DNA of 64,000 nucleotides from Bacteroidota bacterium. GTDB lineage: Bacteria; Bacteroidota; Bacteroidia; Bacteroidales; SZUA-534. This document shows, piece after piece, positions 27,795 through 36,440 of the stretch; within the stretch, counting starts at the first letter, position 1; every line of letters begins with the position of its first letter. The stretch is taken from NCBI GenBank assembly GCA_003250355.1, contig QKGS01000040.1:1-64000 (forward strand), written 5' to 3'. The notes under the pieces are model-generated. The model ran no database searches and was not told the DNA's origin. It saw only the letters and a list, made by a program, of their open reading frames with translations. Position numbers and translations under genes: made by a program.

Positions 27795-28093
27795 TGAGTA
27801 ACTACAGAATTAGTAAAAAGGCAATTGAAGACTTAGAGAATATTTGGCTTTATACTTTCAACAATTGGTCAAAAGAGCAAGCTGACAGATATCACAATTT
27901 AATTATCAGCGAAATAAGTTTCATTTCAAATAATTACAACTTAAGTCGGGATATGAGTGATGTTTGTTCAGGATACAGAGTTACTAAAGTTAAATCTCAC
28001 TTAATATTTTTCAAGAGAGGGAATGACGAAGTTGTTGAAATAATAAGAATACTGCACCAAAGTATGGACATAGACAAAAGGCTGAAAGAGTAA
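27794..28093 (+). CDS. parE: ParE/RelE-superfamily toxin
   Basis: 99 residues with the ParE pattern: YRISKKAIEDLENIWLYTFNNWSKEQADRYHNLI at the N-terminus, then GYRVTKVKSHLIFFK and VVEIIRILHQSMDIDKRL at the C-terminus. ParE proteins poison DNA gyrase; related RelE proteins cleave mRNA. The ParD partner and R.LHQ.MD ending favour ParE. It appears intact. Confidence 0.92.
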   Translation: MSNYRISKKAIEDLENIWLYTFNNWSKEQADRYHNLIISEISFISNNYNLSRDMSDVCSGYRVTKVKSHLIFFKRGNDEVVEIIRILHQSMDIDKRLKE

Positions 28094-28150
28094 TTTAAGC
28101 TTGTCCCCTTCCTCTTTACATCAACCCGAAATAATATATTTCTCAAAATC

Positions 28151-28178
28151 TTGTTTTTAAGTTAATAATGTATATTTG
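28151..28178 (+). promoter_or_regulatory. Promoter of the thioredoxin-like lipoprotein gene
   Basis: TATATTTG at 28171-28178 matches TAnnTTTG, with TTG at 28151-28153 as a plausible -33 element. Transcription near 28185 supports the ATG at 28207 over the in-frame ATG at 28168. Confidence 0.5.
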
Positions 28179-28206
28179 TCGTTATCTCAAAAAAACTGAA
28201 TACACA

Positions 28207-29427
28207 ATGGTTATTTTTAAACGTATAGTTCCGGTAATTCTTTTTGCATTAGCATTTACTTCATGTGAACCTGACGAGAACCGTTTTACCATAAATGGAA
28301 ACATTAAAGGCGCAGAGGGTAAATACATTAAGTATATAAATATGCTTGAGCATGGGCATAAGTCCGATTCTCTGTATGTAGATATGGGCAGCAAGTTCAT
28401 TTTAACGAAAGTTAGCAATGAACCTGTTGACTTAGTTTTTTATTTCAACAATGAAGAATCTGTAAGAATTCTGGCAGGGGTTAACGAAACTATTACCCTT
28501 ACGGCAAATGCCGATAATATGCTGAAAAGTTATAAAGTGGAAGGTTCTCCCGAGTCAGCTCTTTTGGCTGATATTCTGAAAAAGAATGCTGAGGTGAGCC
28601 ATGCACTTGATACTATGGATATGTTCTATATGAAAAACCAGCAACATCCGAACCTTGATTCTATTGTAGTACAGTTACGTTATTTGAGCGATTCAGTTTA
28701 CAATACTCATAAGCAATATTTACATGACTTTGTAAAAAAGAATCCTTCATCGCTGTCTAGTTATATTGTACTTTCGCTAAAACTGAACCGTGATATTCAG
28801 TATTTTAAAATGCCCGACGATATTGAATATTTTAAAATGGTTGACACAGCTATTTACAACAGATACGATAGTATTCAAATATCGCAAATGTTGCACACTT
28901 ATGTTGCTAAAATGGAGAGTGCTAATAAATCTTTAGCTAAGAGTGCAAACCTTTCAATAGGAGATACTGTTCCCGATATAATACTACCTAACCCTTACGG
29001 TGATACTTTGCCGTTATCAGCCCTGCGTGGCAAGTATGTATTAATTGATTTCTGGGGCAGCTGGTGTAAACCATGCCGCGAAACAAATAAGGGACTACTA
29101 TCGGTTTATTACACTTTCAGCAAACGTGGGTTTCAGATATATCAGGTAGCAATAGAGCGCAACATAGATGACTGGAAAAACACTATTCGTGAAGATAAAC
29201 TTTGGTGGAAATATCAGGTTAGCGACCTTCAGTATATGAAAAGCCCTGTGGCTAATCAATTTGGGTTAAAGGAACTTCCTGCAAACTTCCTTATTGATGG
29301 CAATGGTGTAATTGTGGCTAAGAACTTGTATGGTGAGGATTTGCGGGAAAAGCTTAAAGAGGTATTGCCAAGGCCTGTGGTAGTGAAGAAGGATACTGTC
29401 AATGGTAACACGAAAAATGCAGATTAG
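28207..29427 (+). CDS. TlpA-like thiol-disulfide oxidoreductase lipoprotein with DUF4369-like N-terminus
   Basis: 406 residues from ATG 28207 (MVIFKRIVPVILFALAFTSC). The lipobox Cys is at about residue 20. An N-terminal beta domain (FTINGNIKGAEGKYIKYIN) resembles DUF4369. The C-terminal thioredoxin/AhpC-TSA domain has IGDTVPDIILPNPYGDTLPLSALRGKYVLIDFWGSWCKPC in outline, with the redox pair C287/C290 and the cis-Pro loop at ELPANFLID. It acts in the periplasm, anchored to a membrane, probably reducing or forming disulfides in exported proteins. Confidence 0.88.
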   Translation: MVIFKRIVPVILFALAFTSCEPDENRFTINGNIKGAEGKYIKYINMLEHGHKSDSLYVDMGSKFILTKVSNEPVDLVFYFNNEESVRILAGVNETITLTANADNMLKSYKVEGSPESALLADILKKNAEVSHALDTMDMFYMKNQQHPNLDSIVVQLRYLSDSVYNTHKQYLHDFVKKNPSSLSSYIVLSLKLNRDIQYFKMPDDIEYFKMVDTAIYNRYDSIQISQMLHTYVAKMESANKSLAKSANLSIGDTVPDIILPNPYGDTLPLSALRGKYVLIDFWGSWCKPCRETNKGLLSVYYTFSKRGFQIYQVAIERNIDDWKNTIREDKLWWKYQVSDLQYMKSPVANQFGLKELPANFLIDGNGVIVAKNLYGEDLREKLKEVLPRPVVVKKDTVNGNTKNAD

Positions 29428-29439
29428 GTAATCAATGAT

Positions 29440-29472
29440 ATTCACGGGGTGACTTAAAGTCACCCCGTGAAT
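29440..29472. repeat. REP-like perfect palindrome upstream of the RAYT gene
   Basis: A 33-nt palindrome: a 16-bp arm beginning ATTCACGGGGTGACTT, one unpaired A, and its exact complement. It lies between a stop codon and the start of a REP-associated transposase and recurs after that gene (30136-30168). It is the likely substrate of the transposase and may also act as a transcription terminator. Confidence 0.85.
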
Positions 29473-29485
29473 AAAATTAAACACC

Positions 29486-30133
29486 ATGATATTCGAAGAG
29501 GGTCATCTTTATCACATATATAACCAAGGAAATAATCGTCAAAAGATATTTTTTGAGCGAGAGAATTTCTTATTCTTTTTACAAAAGATGAGAACATATT
29601 TATTACCTCATTGTGATATTTTAGCGTATTGCTTAATGCCAAATCATTTTCATTGGATGGTATTGGTTAATAATTTGGAGATTACAATTGAGCCATCAGT
29701 AAATACTGACGGGGTGACTTTGAACATTGCTACCGAGGGCTTCGCTCAAAGCGAAACCCTCGGTAATGGTAAGTTACGTAGTTTAAATCAATCAATAGGT
29801 ATTCTTCTACGCTCATATACTAATGCAATAAATAAACAAGAAAAACGGTCAGGTTCCCTGTTCAGAAGAGAGACCAAAGCAGAATGTTTAACTGAAATAA
29901 ACGGTATTACTCCATCGTTCTATAGTACACAAGCAGGAACAGTAATACATATTGACAGACCTGAAGATCAATATCCGCAAGTATGTTTCAATTATATACA
30001 TCAAAACCCTGTACGTTCGGGGTTAGTTACAAATGAAACAGACTGGGAATTTTCATCAGCTCAGGATTATGCCGGTATGCGTAATGGAACTTTGGTAAAC
30101 AAAGAAATTATAAAAGACTATATTGTAATATAA
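29486..30133 (+). CDS. REP-associated tyrosine transposase (RAYT, Y1_Tnp/TnpA_REP family)
   Basis: 215 residues, an HUH-type single-strand nuclease. The N-terminus HLYHIYNQGNNRQKIFFE and the HUH-like pair H54/H56 in PNHFHWMVL are diagnostic. The catalytic tyrosine probably lies in YIHQNPVRSG, followed by the family ending WEFSSAQDYAG. Palindromes 13 bp upstream and 2 bp downstream match each other. Residues about 75-95 (DGVTL...TEGFAQSETLGN) are encoded by REP-like DNA, apparently an in-frame insertion. These proteins mobilise REP/BIME sequences in other bacteria. Confidence 0.88.
   Translation: MIFEEGHLYHIYNQGNNRQKIFFERENFLFFLQKMRTYLLPHCDILAYCLMPNHFHWMVLVNNLEITIEPSVNTDGVTLNIATEGFAQSETLGNGKLRSLNQSIGILLRSYTNAINKQEKRSGSLFRRETKAECLTEINGITPSFYSTQAGTVIHIDRPEDQYPQVCFNYIHQNPVRSGLVTNETDWEFSSAQDYAGMRNGTLVNKEIIKDYIVI
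29731..29765. repeat. Palindrome embedded in the RAYT coding sequence
   Basis: 16-nt arms TACCGAGGGCTTCGCT and AGCGAAACCCTCGGTA (one mismatch) around CAA, translated as part of the transposase (residues about 82-94). Just upstream, 29708-29721 contains a half-copy of the flanking REP (CGGGGTGACTTTGA). Confidence 0.75.
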
Positions 30134-30135
30134 TA

Positions 30136-30168
30136 ATTCACGGGATGACTTTGAGTCACCCCGTGAAT
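30136..30168. repeat. REP-like palindrome downstream of the RAYT gene
   Basis: A 33-nt inverted repeat nearly identical to 29440-29472, with one mismatch in the stem and a TTG centre. It follows the transposase stop codon by 3 bp and ends 15 bp before the next gene's ATG. Confidence 0.82.
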
Positions 30169-30183
30169 ATTCAGAACAAAACA

Positions 30184-30945
30184 ATGACTGAACAAAACAA
30201 AAAAATATATTTCGCATCGGATGTTCATTTGGGGCATCCGCCAAAAGATAAAGCACGAGAAAGAGAACAACTTTTCGTAAAATGGCTCGATAGTATTAAA
30301 CATGATGCTGAAGCACTCTATTTATGTGGCGATATTTTCGATTTTTGGTATGAATATAAAAAAGTAGTTCCGCGCGGGTTTGTACGTACTCTTGGCAAAC
30401 TTGCAGAGTTATCGGATAGTGGTGTAGATATTCACTTTTTTATTGGAAACCACGATGTATGGATGTTCGATTATTTTAAAGAAGAGCTTGGAGCAACGGT
30501 TCACTATGAACCTTATGAACCTGAGCTATTGGGTAAAAAATTCTACATCCACCACGGCGATGGACTTGGAAAATGGGATAAACCATACCGTTTTATGAAG
30601 CGTTGCTTTATGAGCAAAACTCTTCAGTGGATATTTAGCCGTTTGCATCCGAATTTTGCCTTCTGGCTGGCTCATACATGGAGCAAAAGCAGTCGCGATG
30701 CCAAAGGTATTGTTGCTGAACAGTTCAATGAAGGGAGCAAAGAATTTATTTACTTACATTCCTCTGATGTAGCTTCGAAGCAAAAGGTTGACTACTTTGT
30801 ATTCGGACACCGCCATGTAATGGTAAATAAAGAGATAAATAACGGTAGCCGCTTATGTATACTTGGCGATTGGCTATACAACTTTTCATATGGTGTATTT
30901 GATGGTGAGAAGTTTGAAGTGAAGAAGGTTTCGTTCAATGAATAA
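30184..30945 (+). CDS. lpxH: UDP-2,3-diacylglucosamine diphosphatase-like metallophosphoesterase (LpxH family)
   Basis: 253 residues from ATG 30184. An upstream in-frame ATG at 30145 lies inside the REP palindrome and is rejected. The calcineurin-like motifs are complete: D13/H15 (SDVHLG), D50 (GDIFDFW), N89/H90 (GNHD), HHGDG and H209/H211 (GHRH). The whole fold, with YIHHGDGLGKWDKPYRFMKR, fits LpxH, which cleaves UDP-2,3-diacylglucosamine to lipid X in lipid A synthesis on the inner membrane face. It overlaps the next gene by 8 bp. Confidence 0.88.
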   Translation: MTEQNKKIYFASDVHLGHPPKDKAREREQLFVKWLDSIKHDAEALYLCGDIFDFWYEYKKVVPRGFVRTLGKLAELSDSGVDIHFFIGNHDVWMFDYFKEELGATVHYEPYEPELLGKKFYIHHGDGLGKWDKPYRFMKRCFMSKTLQWIFSRLHPNFAFWLAHTWSKSSRDAKGIVAEQFNEGSKEFIYLHSSDVASKQKVDYFVFGHRHVMVNKEINNGSRLCILGDWLYNFSYGVFDGEKFEVKKVSFNE

Positions 30946-31618
30946 GCTAGTTTATATAGTACATATTTTTATTTATTTATTTGTTATATTCTCATGCACT
31001 CAAAAGAATAGTGATAAAGTATACAATGAAAACTCAGATACCACACAAGCAATAAGCCATTCATTAATAATAGGAAATGACAGCACTTCACTTTCATTCC
31101 GTGATTCTGTAAATTATCCAAACATTCAAATATCTTTTATTAAGAATAAAGATTCAGCAGCATATTCAACTCTGCGAATAAGCAACTATTATTATCAAGC
31201 CAATATTGATACAAGTTTTACATTAGAATACCTTTCCGAACAGCTTTCCACAATTTGGGCAATAGTTGAAATGGAAAATAAAATTAGCTTAACCCACGTT
31301 TCGGTAGGTTATCCACTCGAATACACCGATGTATTAATAAACCAAATAGAAGCTTTCAAAAACTCACCCCAATGGCAACCGCATTTATACGAAAGTAAAC
31401 TATGGCTCGATTATGAATTGATTAAGGCAACAATGCTAGAAGCCGATGTTTATAAGCCTTTGAATAATTTTCTAAAAACAAAAGGATTTCATATTTCAGG
31501 GTTTCACCTCGAAAAACACGGATATGTAACAAAGAATAAACTTGAAGAACTAGGGTACGATACAAACATGATGATTCCTGTACCATTTATAGTGTGGATT
31601 GACATACGAGAATTATAA
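30938..31618 (+). CDS. Uncharacterised lipoprotein
   Basis: 226 residues. A hydrophobic N-terminus with lipobox FVIFSC puts the lipid Cys at about 20. It is followed by a Ser/Asn/Thr-rich stretch and then a mixed alpha/beta domain (about 60-226) containing TLEYLSEQLSTIWAIVEMENKI and ISGFHLEKHGYVTKNKLEELG. I do not recognise the family. The 8-bp overlap with lpxH suggests co-translation, but not necessarily a lipid A role. Confidence 0.75.
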   Translation: MNKLVYIVHIFIYLFVIFSCTQKNSDKVYNENSDTTQAISHSLIIGNDSTSLSFRDSVNYPNIQISFIKNKDSAAYSTLRISNYYYQANIDTSFTLEYLSEQLSTIWAIVEMENKISLTHVSVGYPLEYTDVLINQIEAFKNSPQWQPHLYESKLWLDYELIKATMLEADVYKPLNNFLKTKGFHISGFHLEKHGYVTKNKLEELGYDTNMMIPVPFIVWIDIREL

Positions 31619-31672
31619 CTTAAATATTTTGTGTAATCATAATGTTTAATCAATAAACTATTCCTTTTTTTA

Positions 31673-31702
31673 TTGCGAATTATTTGCTAATGTGTATGTT
31701 TG
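31673..31702 (+). promoter_or_regulatory. Promoter of the dTDP-glucose dehydratase gene
   Basis: TTG at 31673-31675 and TATGTTTG at 31695-31702 are spaced 19 bp apart and match the Bacteroidota -33/-7 pattern. The transcript should begin near 31708, so the ATG at 31728 is the start rather than the one inside the -7 region. Confidence 0.6.
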
Positions 31703-31727
31703 TATTTCAATAAAAAAACGATATAAC

Positions 31728-32777
31728 ATGAGCAAAACAATTCTTATTACCGGGGGAGCAGGTTTTATAGGGTCGCATGTAGTACGACTTTTCGTTACCA
31801 AATATCCCGATTATAACATTGTAAATCTCGATAAGCTTACTTATGCCGGTAATCTTGAGAACCTTTCCGATATTGATAAGTTACCTAACTATACATTTGA
31901 AAAAGGCGACATTGCCGACGAAGCTTTCATTGACTCCTTATTTGCCAAATACTCATTCGACGGAGTGGTTCATTTGGCTGCCGAAAGCCATGTTGACCGT
32001 TCTATAAAAGACCCTATGGCATTTATTATGGCTAATGTTTTTGGAACTGTTAACTTACTCAATGCTGCTAAAAAATACTGGGCAAATAATTTTGAAGGCA
32101 AACGCTTTTATCATATCTCAACCGACGAGGTATATGGTGCTTTGGAAGAGACAGGATTCTTTTACGAAGATACCCCTTACGACCCTAAAAGCCCTTATTC
32201 AGCATCGAAAGCCAGTAGCGACCATTTTGTAAGAGCATACATGAATACTTACAAATTGCCTGTGGTAATCAGTAACTGTTCCAATAATTATGGACCAAAC
32301 CAGTTTCCCGAAAAACTGTTGCCTCTTGCAATTAATAATATTAAAAACAATAAACCAATTCCAATTTACGGCAAAGGTGAAAATATTCGCGACTGGTTAT
32401 ATGTAGTAGACCACGCCCGCGCAATAGACCTTATTTATCACAAAGCCGAAACAGGGAAAACATACAATATAGGGGGGCATAACGAGTGGACAAATATAGA
32501 CCTTATTCGTTTATTGTGTAAGGTGATGGATAAAAAGCTTGGTCGTGAAGAAGGCACATCGGAAAAGCTTATAACTTATGTAACCGACCGAGCAGGTCAC
32601 GACCTTCGTTATGCTATTGATGCTTCGCTTATTGAAAAAGAATTAGGTTGGTTGCCTTCTGTTACTTTTGAGCAAGGTATGGAAATAACTGTTGACTGGT
32701 ATTTAAATAACGAACAATGGTTGGATCGTATTGTTTCCGGAGCATATTCCGAATACTACAATAATATGTATAAATAG
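31728..32777 (+). CDS. rfbB: dTDP-glucose 4,6-dehydratase
   Basis: 349 residues from ATG 31728. It converts dTDP-D-glucose to dTDP-4-keto-6-deoxyglucose, the branch point to rhamnose and other deoxysugars of surface glycans. It is an SDR enzyme: NAD-binding GGAGFIG near residue 9, catalytic T132-D133-E134 (ISTDEVYG) and Y157-x3-K161 (YSASK). Typical RmlB segments NNYGPNQFPEKLLP, ENIRDWLYVVDH and ITYVTDRAGHDLRYAID are present. The other rml genes are not in the window. Confidence 0.96.
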   Translation: MSKTILITGGAGFIGSHVVRLFVTKYPDYNIVNLDKLTYAGNLENLSDIDKLPNYTFEKGDIADEAFIDSLFAKYSFDGVVHLAAESHVDRSIKDPMAFIMANVFGTVNLLNAAKKYWANNFEGKRFYHISTDEVYGALEETGFFYEDTPYDPKSPYSASKASSDHFVRAYMNTYKLPVVISNCSNNYGPNQFPEKLLPLAINNIKNNKPIPIYGKGENIRDWLYVVDHARAIDLIYHKAETGKTYNIGGHNEWTNIDLIRLLCKVMDKKLGREEGTSEKLITYVTDRAGHDLRYAIDASLIEKELGWLPSVTFEQGMEITVDWYLNNEQWLDRIVSGAYSEYYNNMYK

Positions 32778-32844
32778 CACGAACAATACGAAGGGTTAAA
32801 GGTTAATATTATATATTTATACCATATTAACTCTATAACTGGAA

Positions 32845-33597
32845 ATGAAGTTTTTAAAAAATATATTCAGAAAAGAGGAACCTATGGTTCCTTTTTCTTT
32901 AGGTTGTCTTAAAACCGATATTCATTCGCATTTAATACCCGGTATTGACGACGGCTCCGATTCAATGCAAACATCGCTGAATCTTGCACGGGGCTTGGTG
33001 GAACTTGGATACACAGGCGCAGTAACAACACCTCATGTAATGAGCGATTATTATCAAAATTCGCCCGAAATTATTAAGTCAGGTCTTGAAGAATTGAACA
33101 ATGAATTAGTAGCGAACAATATCCCTTTGAAAGTTGAAGCCGCCGCTGAATACTTAGTCGATTTTGACTTTTTTGAAAAAATTGAGAAAGAAAAACTACT
33201 CACTTTTGGCGATAATTATATTCTCGTTGAATGTTCATTTGTTGATGCTCCTATGCAGTTAAGCGAAGCAATATTTGCATTACAAACCAACGGATACAAA
33301 CCTGTACTGGCTCACCCTGAACGATATATATACTGGCAGGCAAAGTACGACATTTACAATTCACTTAAAGAGAAAGGGGTGCTGTTTCAAACAAATTTAC
33401 TTTCGCTAAAAGGTAGAAACGGCCCTATAGCTCAAAAAACAGCGGAATGGCTTATTATGCACAATATGGTAGAATGGCTTGGTTCCGATTTGCATAATTA
33501 TATTCACCTCCGGGAGCTGAAACATTACAGGGTTAAAGAGTCGATAGCTCACAAAATACTCGATTGCGATTTTTTAAATAAAACTCTCCGTTTGTAA
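32845..33597 (+). CDS. CpsB/CapC-type PHP-family phosphotyrosine phosphatase
   Basis: 250 residues. The metal-binding motif H27-S-H29 is in DIHSHLIPGIDDG, with TTPHVM, EAAAEYLVD, LAHPERY and GSDLHN giving the remaining PHP metal ligands. CpsB-type enzymes dephosphorylate the tyrosine-rich tail of capsule/exopolysaccharide chain-length kinases. The position 67 bp after rfbB fits a polysaccharide role. No Wzc-like kinase is in view. Confidence 0.87.
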   Translation: MKFLKNIFRKEEPMVPFSLGCLKTDIHSHLIPGIDDGSDSMQTSLNLARGLVELGYTGAVTTPHVMSDYYQNSPEIIKSGLEELNNELVANNIPLKVEAAAEYLVDFDFFEKIEKEKLLTFGDNYILVECSFVDAPMQLSEAIFALQTNGYKPVLAHPERYIYWQAKYDIYNSLKEKGVLFQTNLLSLKGRNGPIAQKTAEWLIMHNMVEWLGSDLHNYIHLRELKHYRVKESIAHKILDCDFLNKTLRL

Positions 33598-33657
33598 ATT
33601 ATTTCCCTTTTGTCAATATAATTCCCTTATATTCAATTGCCTAATTACTGATTCAGG

Positions 33658-33915
33658 TTAGCATTTGCCTCTTGCACACGGGCTGTTTGTTAAAAATATG
33701 CCTATTCCCAACCCCATTAGTATATCTTTAAAAGCATTGCTATTCCAATACACTCCGGTGTGTTTACCTTCTGTTACAAAAAAAAGGGTATATGCAACCA
33801 AACCACCTATTACTGCTGTAATTACAGTTTTTTTAAAATGTACCGATTTTATTATTTGTTCTAATTTACTGCCTTGTGGTTTGTAGTTGAGTTTTTTGAA
33901 AGTGTAAGTTCTCAT
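33658..33915 (-). CDS. Small predicted membrane protein, unknown function
   Basis: 85 residues. A basic N-terminus (YTFKKLNYKPQGSKLEQIIKSVHFKK) is followed by two hydrophobic stretches (about 31-48 TAVIGGLVAYTLFFV and 63-77 ILMGLGIGIFLT) and a CARGKC end. No family recognised. The ATG at 33915 is the only good start. The coding propensity and membrane pattern look real, but it is short. Confidence 0.5.
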   Translation of the reverse strand: MRTYTFKKLNYKPQGSKLEQIIKSVHFKKTVITAVIGGLVAYTLFFVTEGKHTGVYWNSNAFKDILMGLGIGIFLTNSPCARGKC

Positions 33916-34072
33916 TTATTATATATTTATAAAAATACAATAATAGATGTTTGTACTTACTTGCACCGTAACTTTTATCACAGTAAGGTATTAATTCAAT
34001 TATTTTTATTAGGCTAAAACTTATCCACTAAATTGGTAGTAGAACCAAGTATGTTTGAATACCCAATCCCCT

Positions 34073-34114
34073 AAAAAAGAAGAGGCTGTTCCGGGGAGGA
34101 ACAACCATCTTCTT
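34073..34114 (-). terminator. Rho-independent terminator of the aldehyde ferredoxin oxidoreductase gene
   Basis: On the minus strand, AAGAAGATGGTTGTTCC pairs, with one bulge, with GGAACAGCCTCTTCTT and runs into TTTTTT. It lies 22 bp after the stop codon. Confidence 0.85.
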
Positions 34115-34135
34115 ATAATTAACCCATGAAAAAAA

Positions 34136-36052
34136 TTACCTTAATTCTTCTAAACGAAGTTCAACCAATTTACCTTTAAGCGGAGCACCATTCTGATCCA
34201 TACCCGCCATTTGGTAGTAAAGCTCTTTTGCCTCATTGAACTGAGCTCTGTCTATTGCCATTCCTTCAAGCGCACCGTTTGGTAGCGGTTCAAAGCAACG
34301 GTCAGGCAATACTTCGTCGGCAGCAGTAATACCACACTTAGCGTTAAATAAACGACCCATTACATGGCTACGTTCTGCTGCTATTATTAATTCATCTAAC
34401 GATAAATCCCAACCAGTAATATGATTTACCAACATTGGCATATGTTTAAGTGTCATCATTCTACGACTTGGTTCGCACAAAAATATACAAATATCTAACA
34501 TATCGGCAATTCCCCACAACTTTTGTAGAATAATAAATGCACGAATTTTTTCGTAATCGAGAGAGCAAGGCTCCATTGGCTTGCGGATACCCCAGTTAAA
34601 TAACGGGAATATATCACCATCAACAAGTGCGTTAGGGTCAGTATTTGGTTCACCCATAAAGCAGTGGTCGTGTTCAACTACAACGTGGTCGGCACCGTTT
34701 GGTGATACAGCGTATCCAAGACCAACGTTCCATTTTCCGCGTGCTTCGTGAGCTGCAAATTCCATTTTTTTCGATGTCATTGCATATTTAGGAGCGTCGC
34801 CGCCAATTTTCTGAGCAGCACGGTAAGCACCCTCTGCTAAAATATCGCCAAAGCCTTCACGCTTAGCTATCATTTCAATAATTTTGGTGTATGCTTCGCT
34901 GTTATCCCAAATTAATTCGAGACCACCTGTATCCTCTTTTGTAATAATACCTTTTTCATATAATTCCATTGCAAATGCAATAGTCATACCTGTTCCTATT
35001 GAGTCCATTCCATAGCGTGCTACAAGCTCGTTACCTTTACATACTGTAATAGGGTCGCTCATACCGCAAGCCGAACCAAGTGAACCCATAGTTTCGTATT
35101 CAGGCGCACCGTATGCCTCATCAATATTACGATCAGGATTATCGGATTCATGCTTAACTACTTGCTTGCAACGAACCGGGCAAGCCCAGCAACCTTCGCG
35201 CTTATGACCTATTTTCTGTTGTATTACAGGTCCGTCAATAAGAGCTGCTTTATCGAAAGCACCCATTTGGAAGTTGTGAGTAGGTAGTATCCCCATATTG
35301 CTTAATATAGTGACTAAGCACATAGTTCCGGCTTCACCAAACCCGGGAAGACCTTCGTGTTGCTTAATACCTTTCGACATCCATTGAGTGTATTCTTTAA
35401 TTTTGTCGGCTTCTTTCATAAAGTCTTTGTTATCGCCTTTTACAGCAATAGCACGTAAGTTTTTAGAGCCAAAAACGGCACCCATACCTGTACGACCGTT
35501 CCAGTGTTTTAACTCGTTACAAAGAGCAGCAAAGCGAACTAAATTTTCTCCACCGGGGCCTGTTTGAAGTACACGAGCTCTGGTTTCGCCCATCTCTTCA
35601 CGAATCATATCCTGAACCGGGCCGGTTTCTTTACCCCACATATGTGAAGCATCTTTAATTTCTACTTTGTCGTTGTTAATAGCTATATAACAAGGCTTTT
35701 CTGACTTACCTTCAACAACGATAGCATCCCAACCTGCGAATTTTAATTCCGGACCAAAGAAGCCACCTGCCTCAGAATTTCCAAAACCTTCGGTTAAAGG
35801 ACTTTTTGCTCCAACTGAGAAACGCGATGTTCCCGGAATAGGTGCTCCGGTAATTACACTTGGGGCTACTATAATTTTATTGTCGGGGCCAAGTGGGTCA
35901 GCATTGCCGGGTACTTCTTTGTTCAAGTAATAACCAATAATGTTTGTTCCACCAATGTACTTTTTGAAGAAATCTTCTCCGGGACTTTCAACTTTGATTG
36001 TCTTGTCGGTAAGGTTTACCCTTAAGATTTTGTCTCTGAATCCAAATGACAT
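34136..36052 (-). CDS. aor: Tungsten-dependent aldehyde ferredoxin oxidoreductase
   Basis: 638 residues. It oxidises aldehydes to carboxylates, or the reverse, with ferredoxin, using a tungsto-bispterin cofactor and a [4Fe-4S] cluster. Cluster ligands C288, C291, C295 (CWACPVRC) and C522 or C526 (DICIFLC) are present, matching the archaeal enzyme layout. The N-terminal domain shows YIGGTNIIGYYL and PIPGTSRFSVGAKSPLTEGFGNSEAGG, and pterin-binding regions include NGRTGMGAVFGSKNLRA. It is monocistronic with its own terminator. Pterin-maturation relatives (MoaD-like, ThiF-like, ModE-like) are at other places in the window. Molybdenum cannot be excluded as the metal. Confidence 0.93.
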   Translation of the reverse strand: MSFGFRDKILRVNLTDKTIKVESPGEDFFKKYIGGTNIIGYYLNKEVPGNADPLGPDNKIIVAPSVITGAPIPGTSRFSVGAKSPLTEGFGNSEAGGFFGPELKFAGWDAIVVEGKSEKPCYIAINNDKVEIKDASHMWGKETGPVQDMIREEMGETRARVLQTGPGGENLVRFAALCNELKHWNGRTGMGAVFGSKNLRAIAVKGDNKDFMKEADKIKEYTQWMSKGIKQHEGLPGFGEAGTMCLVTILSNMGILPTHNFQMGAFDKAALIDGPVIQQKIGHKREGCWACPVRCKQVVKHESDNPDRNIDEAYGAPEYETMGSLGSACGMSDPITVCKGNELVARYGMDSIGTGMTIAFAMELYEKGIITKEDTGGLELIWDNSEAYTKIIEMIAKREGFGDILAEGAYRAAQKIGGDAPKYAMTSKKMEFAAHEARGKWNVGLGYAVSPNGADHVVVEHDHCFMGEPNTDPNALVDGDIFPLFNWGIRKPMEPCSLDYEKIRAFIILQKLWGIADMLDICIFLCEPSRRMMTLKHMPMLVNHITGWDLSLDELIIAAERSHVMGRLFNAKCGITAADEVLPDRCFEPLPNGALEGMAIDRAQFNEAKELYYQMAGMDQNGAPLKGKLVELRLEELR

Positions 36053-36440
36053 ATTTTTATTTTTTTAATGAGTTTTCACTCAAATGTTATAATACTAAAA
36101 AAATGAGCCGTAAATATAAAAAATATTGATGTAACTTTCACTAAGCTAACGTTTTGTAAAGTTTTACCATTCGGAAATGCAAATATTCACATATCCTAAA
36201 TATCTTGTAATAAGCATATTCGATTTTTATATATTGCTATTTTTTATATTTCTATGATATAATTTAGAATGAGTTCAAGTAAGTTGCACATATAAGTTTA
36301 CGAGTAGCGAACCTTTTTATTCCATGAATAAGTATATTTTATCAAAACAAAGCCTCTATTTGTACGATTTGATAAATTATTACCCCGCCCCAAATGTATC
36401 TTTACAGCCTAATTCATGACACTTAATCATTAGTTTTCCT
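36053..36440. other. Intergenic region between divergent genes
   Basis: 388 bp without a credible ORF. It must hold promoters for the aldehyde oxidoreductase (leftward) and the surface cassette (rightward). TATCTTTA about 40 bp before ATG 36441 is one mismatch from the -7 consensus, but no well-spaced -33 box was found. Confidence 0.4.
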
